DNA from: Deinococcus sp. AJ005
Lineage (GTDB): Bacteria; Deinococcota; Deinococci; Deinococcales; Deinococcaceae
Direction: 5' to 3'
NCBI RefSeq assembly: GCF_009017495.1
Contig: NZ_CP044990.1
Location: 2,499,001 to 2,563,000 of the forward strand
Length of the DNA stretch: 64,000 nt
Shown: one piece after another, positions 57,250 through 64,000 of the stretch
Layout: the number at the start of each line of letters is the position of its first letter
Position numbering within the stretch: position 1 is the first letter of the stretch
Notes under the pieces: model-generated
Seen by the model: the letters and a program-made list of their open reading frames with translations, nothing else
What the model was told of the DNA's origin: nothing
Database searches by the model: none
Translations under genes and position numbers: made by a program

Positions 57250-57873
57250 GTGCAGAAAACGGGCCTCTACGCGCTGCTGGCGATCCTCGCCTTCGCCCTG
57301 ATCTTCGCCTTCTTGCCGGGCGCGGACCGGGAAGGGGCGAAGACGGACGCCACCTTGCAGGGTGTGGAACTGCGCCTGTTCCCATCACGCGACGCGGACG
57401 CCGTGTGGAGCTTCTCCGCCAAAAACGTCAGCAGCAATCCGGTCTCCAACGAAACGCTGCTGACCGGGATTTCCGGCGGCAAGCGGGTGCTGAAGGAACG
57501 GGGTGCGGACGGCAAACTCACGGGCCGCGAAACGCTGGACGCCACGCTGGACGCGCCAGACCTGACCATCGACGGGCAGGACGACATGACCACGGTTAAG
57601 GCCAGCATCAGGCTGGTCAAGGAATGTGCGGGCATCGTGATGACGGGAACGCCCCAGAATCCAGTCAAGATCGAACAGGGCTACGGGTTCACCGCGCCGA
57701 TAGCTGACATCACGTCTCCCTTCCTGAACGGCCACGCCGAGAAACTACGAATGTCGTTCCAGTTCGACCTCGACGACATGGACAACGACACCTCTTCTAC
57801 CTCACTCAATCTGGATTCCGAAGAGACCTGCGAAAACGGGAAACTGGTTCCCAGAGCCAAAAGCAAGACCTGA
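57250..57873 (+). CDS. LptC-like exported protein
   Basis: 207 residues from a GTG that has TAGAGT 6 bases upstream. One N-terminal membrane anchor (KTGLYALLAILAFALIFAFLPG) precedes a beta-rich domain (TLQGVELRLFPSRDADAVWSFSAKNV). This layout and the two LptA/OstA-like genes that follow point to an LptC-type role in lipid or glycolipid transfer across the envelope. The next gene starts 52 bases on. Identity as LptC is inferred partly from the neighbours. Confidence 0.65.
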   Translation: MQKTGLYALLAILAFALIFAFLPGADREGAKTDATLQGVELRLFPSRDADAVWSFSAKNVSSNPVSNETLLTGISGGKRVLKERGADGKLTGRETLDATLDAPDLTIDGQDDMTTVKASIRLVKECAGIVMTGTPQNPVKIEQGYGFTAPIADITSPFLNGHAEKLRMSFQFDLDDMDNDTSSTSLNLDSEETCENGKLVPRAKSKT

Positions 57874-57924
57874 CACAACACGTTTTCAACCCTCTCATTC
57901 CAGACCGTCCCAAGGAGTCCCACC

Positions 57925-58812
57925 ATGAAACGAATCGCCCTGATGATCGGCCTGCTGAGCCTGACCGCGCTGGCCCAGACTGCCTCCAACCCCAACCGTA
58001 TCGTCAAGATTCAGGGCGGGGCGCGCGGCAATGTCCGCACCGGACCACTGACCTACAGTGGCAATCCGGTCAAAGCCACCGTCAGCACCCTCAAGATTGA
58101 GGCCGCACAGGCCACGCTGGCGGCCCCCAGCGGCATCTCGCTGCTGGACGCCGAGGGCAAACGCACCGCCAACTTCACCGGCAACGTGAAGGTGGAGCGT
58201 GGACGCTTGAGCGCGTCGGGCAGCGCCCTGGCCTACAGCGAGGCCACCGGGCAGGGCGTCCTGAGCGGCAGTCCCAGCGCCACCTTTGTGCCCGAGAACA
58301 AGGAAGACGGCGACAAGGTCAGCATCAACGCCTCGCAGATGAGCCTGGATGTGGACAACAACATCTCGACCAGCACGGGCAACGTCGGCCTGACCAACGG
58401 CAACCAGACCGGCAAGGCCGACAAACTGATCTTCGACGAGGACAAGGAACTGGCGCAGATGACCGGCAACCCCAGCCTGACGCGCGCCGCCAAGGGCAAC
58501 CAGAAGGAACTGACCATCACGGGGCAGGAAGTCCGCGCGCTGACCAAGACCAAGACGCTGTACGTGTCGGGCGGCGTGAAACTGGTGCAGGGCACGCAGA
58601 CCACCACGGGCAACGCGGTGTACTACGACGACAAGAAGAACGTGGCCTATGTGGTGGGCAACGCGGTCAGCGTGGACAGCAAGAGCAAGGTCACCGTGCG
58701 CGCCCCGGCCAGCGGCTACCTGGAACAGCGCACCGATCTGGCCCGTGTGCGCGCCCTGAACTCGGCGTACAAGATTCCAGTCGAACAGTTCAAGCTGAGC
58801 GGCGAGAAGTAA
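57925..58812 (+). CDS. LptA/OstA-like periplasmic protein 1
   Basis: 295 residues with AAGGAG upstream and a signal peptide ([16 protein letters not shown]). The mature part consists of beta-jellyroll repeats typical of Ost[82 protein letters not shown]. OstA-fold proteins bind lipid acyl chains and form a bridge across the periplasm. Deinococcus lacks classical lipopolysaccharide, so the cargo would be another envelope lipid. Confidence 0.82.
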   Translation: MKRIALMIGLLSLTALAQTASNPNRIVKIQGGARGNVRTGPLTYSGNPVKATVSTLKIEAAQATLAAPSGISLLDAEGKRTANFTGNVKVERGRLSASGSALAYSEATGQGVLSGSPSATFVPENKEDGDKVSINASQMSLDVDNNISTSTGNVGLTNGNQTGKADKLIFDEDKELAQMTGNPSLTRAAKGNQKELTITGQEVRALTKTKTLYVSGGVKLVQGTQTTTGNAVYYDDKKNVAYVVGNAVSVDSKSKVTVRAPASGYLEQRTDLARVRALNSAYKIPVEQFKLSGEK

Positions 58813-58822
58813 GCTGAGGGCT

Positions 58823-59983
58823 ATGCGGAGGTTTCGGCTGAAGTTTCGGCTCAGGGGGGTGGCAGTCACGCTGGCATTGACTGCGGGCGCAGCGCTGCCC
58901 GTGTGGGTGCTGGCACAGGACACGTCGCCAGCAACTCCGACACCCGCCGTGCCTCCCGCCCAGACGCAGCCCTCTGTACCTGCCGCCGATCCCACCTCTC
59001 CTGACCAGACCGCCTCCCCTGAGACCGACACGCCGGGCGCGGAAAACGCCAGCCTGGATCTGGTCCGCAAGAGCGACAAGGACGGCAAGGAACGCCGTAT
59101 CCGCATCGTGCGGACGGGCACCAGCGACGACACTGGCATCTTTGCCGTGTGCAGCCCGCAAGAGGATGACCCGGAAGACGCGCCCAATCTGGCGGTCTTC
59201 AGTGAAACTGGGCCGGGAGGCGTGCGGATCACCATCGACAAGAACGTGATCCGCGTGCCGCTGGCGGTGGTCACGCAGCAGCAGCCCAAAGACGGCCAGG
59301 ACGGCAGCGACGGACGGGTGGACGCCAGCGCCGGGACCGCCCGTTTTCTGGAAACCGTTCCCACCGATGCCAAGGATCGCCTGACCCGTTGCGGTGTGGA
59401 AGCCAGTCCCAAACCCGCCCCCGATACCGTCTTTGTCACGCAGGGCAAGACCGAGTTGCAGGGCCAGAAACTGGTCTACGACGAGACAGACGGCATCGCC
59501 CGCATCAACGGCCCGGTGACCTTCAAGCGGGCCAACGAGAAAGACCCGCTGACCGGCAGCAGCGAGCGCATCGAGGTCAACGTGGACGACGAGAAGACCA
59601 CGCTGGTGGGCAACGTGGTCCTGAACAGCGAGGGCGGGCGGGTCAGCAAGGCCGGGCGGGTGGAGTACGACGACGCCGCGAATCTGGCCCGCCTGATCGG
59701 CACGCCGGAGCAGCCTGCCGTGAGCATCAAGGGCGGCGACACCCTGCGCGCCGGAACAATCCTGTATGACCTGGACAAAAACGAAGTCTACGCGGTGAAA
59801 TCCGAGGGCGGCACCATCACCGGGGAATTTGTGGAAGAGGGAGATGCGACGAATTCAGCGCCAGCGGCGACGCCTGATACGGCAACTCCCGGCACCCGTC
59901 CGCTCCCTCCGCGCAATCCATCGGAAGACCCCAACGGCTCGCCGCTCGGTCCTACAAACCCAACCTTGCCACGGACGCCCTGA
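58823..59983 (+). CDS. LptA/OstA-like periplasmic protein 2
   Basis: 386 residues. A signal peptide ([20 protein letters not shown]) and a proline/threonine-rich linker precede OstA-like repeats ([70 protein letters not shown]). The C-terminus is a low-complexity Pro/Thr tail that overlaps the convergent ldh gene by 32 bases. It starts 10 bases after its neighbour, in the same operon. A terminator follows at 59989-60016. Confidence 0.8.
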   Translation: MRRFRLKFRLRGVAVTLALTAGAALPVWVLAQDTSPATPTPAVPPAQTQPSVPAADPTSPDQTASPETDTPGAENASLDLVRKSDKDGKERRIRIVRTGTSDDTGIFAVCSPQEDDPEDAPNLAVFSETGPGGVRITIDKNVIRVPLAVVTQQQPKDGQDGSDGRVDASAGTARFLETVPTDAKDRLTRCGVEASPKPAPDTVFVTQGKTELQGQKLVYDETDGIARINGPVTFKRANEKDPLTGSSERIEVNVDDEKTTLVGNVVLNSEGGRVSKAGRVEYDDAANLARLIGTPEQPAVSIKGGDTLRAGTILYDLDKNEVYAVKSEGGTITGEFVEEGDATNSAPAATPDTATPGTRPLPPRNPSEDPNGSPLGPTNPTLPRTP

Positions 59984-60866
59984 TTACCGCCGCACTGCGT
60001 TCCAGTGCGGCTTTTTCGTCTTCAGTCAGCTTCGGCATCACGCTGGCCTCGATGCCACCCGCCGCCACGATGCGCGGAATGCTGAGGCTGACGCCGTATT
60101 CGGGGGTGGGCGCGCTGACGGTCAGCACGGCGCGGCGGTCCCCCAGTACCCGTTCGGTAATCCGCGCCAGCGCCGCGCCGATGCCGTAATAGGTGGCCCG
60201 CTTGCCGCCGATAATGCTGGCGGCGGCGTCACGCGTTCCGGCCTCGATTCCGGCGCGAATCTCGGGAGTCCAGGGCAGGCCACGCGCGGCCATGAATTCG
60301 GCCACCGGCAGCCCGGCCACAGTGGCGCTGCTCCAGGCGATGACCTCGCTGTCGCCGTGTTCACCCAGCACATAGCCGTGGACATTCGTGGCGTCGACTC
60401 CGGCATGCTGCGCGATCAGCCAGCGCAGGCGGGCGCTGTCCAGCACCGTGCCAGATCCCATCACCGCATGTTCGGGGGCCAGATGCACGGCCAGATCGGT
60501 CAGCGCGTCCACGGGATTGGTGGCGATCAACAGCACTGCGCCGGGGGCATGTACAGCCACCTGTGGGATGACCTGCCGGAAGATTTCGGCATTCTTCTCC
60601 AGTAGCTCGGTGCGGCCCTCGCCGGGTTTCTGGTTGGCTCCGGCAGCAATCAGCACCAGCTTGCTGCCCTCCAGCGCCGCGTAATCGCCACTGCTGACCC
60701 GGACCCCGTGGCTGATCGGCGCGGCGTGGGCGATGTCCTGGGCCTCGGCCCGCGCCCGGCTCTCATCCTGATCAACCAGCACGATCTCGCTGCACGAATC
60801 GCGCAGGGTCATGGCATAGGCGGCGGTGGCGCCCACCAGCCCCGCGCCAACGACACCGACTTTCAT
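59952..60866 (-). CDS. ldh: L-lactate dehydrogenase
   Basis: 304 residues. The NAD-binding start [42 protein letters not shown] with [17 protein letters not shown], and the active site [14 protein letters not shown] with the catalytic histidine. The dehydrogenase interconverts pyruvate and lactate; the GEHGDSE form and a Gln ([10 protein letters not shown]) in the substrate loop favour lactate over malate. The gene is convergent with the OstA-like operon, whose terminator lies within its 3' coding end. Confidence 0.93.
   Translation of the reverse strand: MKVGVVGAGLVGATAAYAMTLRDSCSEIVLVDQDESRARAEAQDIAHAAPISHGVRVSSGDYAALEGSKLVLIAAGANQKPGEGRTELLEKNAEIFRQVIPQVAVHAPGAVLLIATNPVDALTDLAVHLAPEHAVMGSGTVLDSARLRWLIAQHAGVDATNVHGYVLGEHGDSEVIAWSSATVAGLPVAEFMAARGLPWTPEIRAGIEAGTRDAAASIIGGKRATYYGIGAALARITERVLGDRRAVLTVSAPTPEYGVSLSIPRIVAAGGIEASVMPKLTEDEKAALERSAAVIRASVARLGL
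59989..60016 (+). terminator. Terminator of the Lpt-like operon, embedded in ldh
   Basis: GCCGCACTG (59989-59997) pairs perfectly with CAGTGCGGC (60003-60011) around a 5-base loop, followed by TTTTT. It lies 6 bases past the OstA-like stop and inside the coding 3' end of the opposite-strand ldh gene. Confidence 0.88.
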
Positions 60867-60876
60867 GGATGGCCCC

Positions 60877-61326
60877 TCAAGAGCGGCGGTCCGGCAGGCG
60901 CACGGTCAGCACTGGCAGGTGACTGCGGCCCACGATCTTCTCGGCGCTGCTGCCAATGAAAAAATGTTCCAGCGCGCCCTGCGAGTGCGTGCCCACCACG
61001 ATCAGGTCCGCGCCCCAGCGGGCGGCAGCTTCTACGATGCCCGTGACCGGATCGCCCACCAGTTGCTCGGTTTCCTCGCCGTCCTGCATGATCGAGGCCA
61101 ACCGCCTGGCATCGGCATCTTCCAGAGAGTTGAGAAGCCCGGCATCGAACACGGCGGGGGTCACGCCGCCCATCAGGTCCGGCGAGGTGGTCACACGAGC
61201 GTCCGTGACGTGCAACAGCCGAATCTGCGCGCCCGGAAAACGGGCGCGGGCCAGCGCCAGCGCGTTCTGGCTGGAAGGCGAGAAATCCACGCCCACGGCG
61301 ATCTTGGCAAAACCAGTCGATGTCAT
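60877..61326 (-). CDS. Universal stress protein (UspA family)
   Basis: 149 residues. Starts [19 protein letters not shown] and ends with the ATP-binding signature [34 protein letters not shown] (G-x2-G-x9-G-S). TAGCCT lies 7 bases before the ATG, so it is probably leaderless. It follows no strong operon partner, with ldh starting 10 bases downstream and likely cotranscribed. The ATP-binding type of Usp is expected. Stress role is the family's general property. Confidence 0.92.
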   Translation of the reverse strand: MTSTGFAKIAVGVDFSPSSQNALALARARFPGAQIRLLHVTDARVTTSPDLMGGVTPAVFDAGLLNSLEDADARRLASIMQDGEETEQLVGDPVTGIVEAAARWGADLIVVGTHSQGALEHFFIGSSAEKIVGRSHLPVLTVRLPDRRS

Positions 61327-61468
61327 AGGCCGCAGGCTACGCGCGTCGACAGGGAACAGGCAAGATGAAGAGGGTGAAGATCGGCCTCATCCGATTGATG
61401 GTTTTGATGGGCGTGGCTCTCCGAGAGGAGACGCGGATGGAATTTGGTTTTGGGATTGTCCTGCTCGC

Positions 61469-61618
61469 TTGACCCCTCTGCTCCGCAGCTCTGCGAGTCC
61501 GCCCCTTCGGGGAATCCCCCCGTAGAAGGGAGGCAAGGAGATTTCTCCGTGGCACGTTCAATTGCCACTCTTGGCTCCCTCTAAGGGGAGCTGGCTGCGA
61601 AGCAGACTGAGGGGTCAA
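61469..61618. repeat. MITE-like palindromic repeat element, 150 bp
   Basis: Perfect 10-bp ends TTGACCCCTC (61469-61478) and GAGGGGTCAA (61609-61618), with imperfect inverted symmetry extending inward (CTGCTCCGCAGC against GCTGCGAAGCAG; GGGAGGCAAGGA against TCTTGGCTCCC). No protein frame. It resembles a palindromic repeat scattered in many bacterial genomes. It fills most of the gap between the stress-protein gene and the beta-CASP gene. A related fragment occurs at 63781. Confidence 0.7.
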
Positions 61619-61709
61619 CCCGTGGCAGGCTGCCCAGCCCCCTGAAACCAACTTCGCGCGCCCCCGTTCCCAGCATCAAACCATTCCCACCTGCACGCTA
61701 AACTTCCCC

Positions 61710-63173
61710 ATGCGACTCCAGAGTTTCGGCGCGGCCTGTACGGTGACGGGCAGCATGCACCTGCTGACGCTGGACGGCGGACGGCGAATATTGATCGACT
61801 GCGGGCTGTTCCAGGGCGGCGGCGACATGGAAGCCCGCAACCACGAAACCTATCCCTTTGACCCGGCGGAGCTGAACGCGGTGATCCTGACCCACGCGCA
61901 TCTGGACCATGTGGGCCGCCTGCCGCTGCTGGTAAACCGAGGCTACCGGGGGCCGGTGTACTGCACGCCGCCCACCGCCGCACTGGCAGAAACCGTGCTG
62001 CTGGACTCGGCACGCCTTCAGGTGGAGGGCTACCGCCAGGACCTGCGCCGCGCCCGCCGCCAGGACCGCGAACATGAAGTTCTGCCCCCGCTGTACGACG
62101 AGGAGGACGTTCACCGCACCCTGGCCCTGCTGCGCCCGGTGCTGGAATTTGGGCAGCACACAGACGTGGCGGGCCTGCGCGTGACGCCTCAGCGGGCCGG
62201 GCACATCCTGGGCAGCGCGTACCTGCTGCTGGAGTGCGCGGACGGGCGGCTGATCATGAGCGGCGATCTGGGCAACCGCGCGAGTGGCCTGCAACTGGAT
62301 TTCACGCCCCCACCCCAGGCCGACGCCGTGGTGCTGGAAACCACCTATGCCAACCGCAGCCACCGCGCATGGCCCGAAACCCTGGCCGAGTTCAGCGCCG
62401 CCTTGCGCGTCAGCGTGCGCGCGGGCGGCAAAATTCTGATCCCCAGCTTTGCCATCGAGCGCTCGCAGACCATCCTGCATGCCCTCAAGAAACTGATGGA
62501 TTCCGGCGAGGTGCCGCGCATTCCGGTGTTTCTGGATTCCCCGATGGCCGCCCGCGCCACCCGCGCGTATTTCGGGTTCGGGGATGAACTGGTGCCCGAG
62601 GTCCGGGACGCCCTGCGCGCAGGCGAGGACCCCTTCGCGCCCAGCACGCTACACGAGGTCCTGACCGGCGACGAGTCGCAACGCATCAACCGCTACGACG
62701 GCCCGGCGATCATCCTGGCGGGCAACGGCATGATGACCGGCGGGCGCATCCAGCACCACCTGCGCCACCACCTGTGGAAGCCGGGGACCAGCCTGATCAT
62801 CGTGTCCTACCAGTCGCCCAGCAGCCTGGGCGGGCAGATCGTGGCCGGGGCCGACACCGTACAGATCATGGGCGAGGACATCGCCGTGCGGGCGCAGATC
62901 CACACCATCGGCGGCTTTTCCGCCCACGCCGATCAGGACGATCTGCTGGCCTTTCTGGAGACTGCCGGAAACCCCCATGTCTGGCTGGTTCACGGCGAGG
63001 TGCCGGTGATGGACGCCTTCCTGCCCAGGCTGGCAGCCCGTGGCCTGAAAGGCGACATCGTGCCGGACCGTCAGGAGGTGGAGTTGCTGGGGAACGGCTT
63101 CAGCGGCGGGCGTCCGCCGGGGCTGGCACTGGACCCGCTGGCAACGGGCGTGAAGATGGAGGCGGGCGAATAA
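61710..63173 (+). CDS. Metallo-beta-lactamase/beta-CASP RNase-like protein
   Basis: 487 residues, with TAAACT 5 bases before the ATG. Motifs: [26 protein letters not shown] (HxHxDH metal site), [33 protein letters not shown], and the beta-CASP region [35 protein letters not shown], then [15 protein letters not shown] and [13 protein letters not shown]. Proteins of this group (CPSF-type) cleave RNA endonucleolytically or exonucleolytically; some act on DNA. It probably processes RNA in the cytoplasm. Confidence 0.92.
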   Translation: MRLQSFGAACTVTGSMHLLTLDGGRRILIDCGLFQGGGDMEARNHETYPFDPAELNAVILTHAHLDHVGRLPLLVNRGYRGPVYCTPPTAALAETVLLDSARLQVEGYRQDLRRARRQDREHEVLPPLYDEEDVHRTLALLRPVLEFGQHTDVAGLRVTPQRAGHILGSAYLLLECADGRLIMSGDLGNRASGLQLDFTPPPQADAVVLETTYANRSHRAWPETLAEFSAALRVSVRAGGKILIPSFAIERSQTILHALKKLMDSGEVPRIPVFLDSPMAARATRAYFGFGDELVPEVRDALRAGEDPFAPSTLHEVLTGDESQRINRYDGPAIILAGNGMMTGGRIQHHLRHHLWKPGTSLIIVSYQSPSSLGGQIVAGADTVQIMGEDIAVRAQIHTIGGFSAHADQDDLLAFLETAGNPHVWLVHGEVPVMDAFLPRLAARGLKGDIVPDRQEVELLGNGFSGGRPPGLALDPLATGVKMEAGE

Positions 63174-63206
63174 AACCTTAACCTGGCCCCGCTATGCTGG
63201 GCGGCG

Positions 63207-63707
63207 ATGAAGCGCGCCTTTCTTCCCCTTCTCCTCCTGACCCTGACGGCCTGCAACGACAAGAGTGCCGACCTGGAGGGCCTCCAGACCTTCACCTACC
63301 CGGCGGGCGATCACCGCAGCGGCTCCCTGGTCTACGCCGAGAACCCACCTGCCGGGGGCGCACACAACCCGCTGTGGCAAAACTGCGGCGTCTACGCCCA
63401 GCCGCTGTACAACGAATACGCCGTGCATAGCATGGAACACGGCGCGGTCTGGATCACCTACCGCCCTGATCTGGACGCGGCGGGGGTGGCGCAACTGAAA
63501 ACCCTGGTGGATGGCCGCCCTTACACGCTGCTCAGCCCCTATAACGGCATGGACACGCCCGTGGCCGCCAGCGCCTGGGGCGCGCAGCTCAAGGTAGATA
63601 AACCCGACGACGCCCGCCTGAAGACCTTTCTGGACCGGTACGAGCAGGGACCCACCACCCCCGAGCGTGGCGCGGCCTGCACGGGCGGCTACAGCAACGT
63701 CAGGTAG
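63207..63707 (+). CDS. DUF3105 family lipoprotein
   Basis: 166 residues with a lipoprotein signal [11 protein letters not shown]. The DUF3105 pattern is clear: [52 protein letters not shown] lies 8 bases before the ATG (leaderless). Conserved histidines and the [13 protein letters not shown] segment hint at metal binding, but no activity is established. It should be anchored in the outer face of the cell envelope. Confidence 0.9.
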   Translation: MKRAFLPLLLLTLTACNDKSADLEGLQTFTYPAGDHRSGSLVYAENPPAGGAHNPLWQNCGVYAQPLYNEYAVHSMEHGAVWITYRPDLDAAGVAQLKTLVDGRPYTLLSPYNGMDTPVAASAWGAQLKVDKPDDARLKTFLDRYEQGPTTPERGAACTGGYSNVR

Positions 63708-63780
63708 CGTCGCCCCGCAAAGACCAAAACAGTTCTCCAAATTACGTCACCGGAGTAAAAGACTTCCGGCGACTCCATTC

Positions 63781-63808
63781 TCTGCTCCGCAGCTTTGCAA
63801 GTCCGTCC
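63781..63808 (+). repeat. Partial copy of the MITE-like repeat
   Basis: TCTGCTCCGCAGCTTTGCAA and the following GTCCGTCC match 61477-61504 with three differences over 28 bases. Only one arm is recognisable, so it looks like a decayed fragment. Confidence 0.55.
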
Positions 63809-63869
63809 TGCTCATTAAAAGTCGCTCGCTCCGCTCGGTCATAAACATAGTCTTTTTATGACAACCGCT

Positions 63870-64000
63870 TTAGAACAGCTCATCCAGCAGGCGGTAATAC
63901 GCCAGCTTCTGCGGATCGACGAACCCGCGCCCATACAGATCGAGGAAGCCCTCGGCAGCTTCGGCACTGAGGTTGCGACCCAGGCTGCGGTGGGTCAGGG
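63870..64000 (-). CDS. C-terminal fragment of a phosphotransferase-like protein
   Basis: An open minus-strand frame of 42 codons enters from the window edge and ends at a TAA (63872-63870). Its end, [25 protein letters not shown], resembles the last helix of aminoglycoside phosphotransferase/choline-kinase-like proteins. Too short to assign firmly; the ATP-binding and catalytic parts lie outside the window. Confidence 0.45.
   Translation of the reverse strand, partial: LTHRSLGRNLSAEAAEGFLDLYGRGFVDPQKLAYYRLLDELF

Overview
This window is chromosomal DNA from a high-GC bacterium, almost certainly a Deinococcus. Housekeeping genes (glmU, thrS, folE, ldh, tatD, an asparaginase, an MsbA-type ABC transporter) fit that genus. 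Many start codons have a TAnnnT -10 box only 5-8 bases upstream and no Shine-Dalgarno, the leaderless-mRNA pattern known from Deinococcus. No rRNA operon or CRISPR array is visible. One tRNA (Asn) is present.

Layout. (1) 1-3.2 kb: two tandem minus-strand sensory genes. One is cut by the window edge (GAF-GAF); the other is a LOV-GAF-GAF histidine kinase, a likely blue-light sensor. (2) 3.3-9.7 kb: a small island with an N-terminally truncated serine recombinase, a 1716-residue SF1 helicase-nuclease resembling the Hhe anti-phage protein, and a degenerate tRNA 3' end followed by a terminator. (3) 9.7-12.3 kb: repeat-rich, gene-poor DNA with one small hypothetical gene and one AT-rich foreign-looking gene. 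(4) 12.3-24.8 kb: a defence island read as one long minus-strand operon: hsdM, DUF6508-like, DUF262/HNH (GmrSD-like), hsdS, a coiled-coil protein, a frameshifted DarG-like macro domain gene, an XRE/PIN-like hybrid, a GIY-YIG protein and hsdR. Related iterated repeat arrays, inverted relative to each other, bracket the island. (5) 24.8-29.6 kb: an integrated mobile element with a RepA-like AAA ATPase, an HTH plus PD-(D/E)XK-like protein, small unknown genes and a tyrosine recombinase beside tRNA-Asn.

(6) 29.7-38 kb: an ABC exporter, then the conserved but uncharacterised STM4015-4014-4013-4012-4011 cluster (LRR-like protein, ATP-grasp-like protein, alkaline-phosphatase-fold hydrolase, two radical SAM enzymes). 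All five genes overlap by 4-10 bases. A convergent DUF6745-like LRR gene and its small partner follow. (7) 38-46.3 kb: zinc-ribbon coiled coil, asparaginase, glmU, folE, a PadR/membrane-protein pair and thrS, which has a possible leader peptide and hairpin. (8) 46.3-55.4 kb: a likely exopolysaccharide locus with an NfrB-like glycosyltransferase carrying an MshEN-type c-di-GMP-binding domain, a GH26-like secreted protein, and three tandem paralogous exported deacetylase-like proteins sharing an upstream CTTCACTTT motif. (9) 55.4-64 kb: a second PadR/membrane pair, tatD, three Lpt/OstA-type genes, ldh, a universal stress protein, a MITE-like repeat, a beta-CASP metallo-beta-lactamase RNase-like gene, a DUF3105 lipoprotein and the end of a kinase-like gene.

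The strongest candidates for something undescribed are the expanded type I restriction operon with its flanking arrays, the STM401x cluster, and the triplicated deacetylase locus. All family calls were made by eye from sequence motifs, without any database search.
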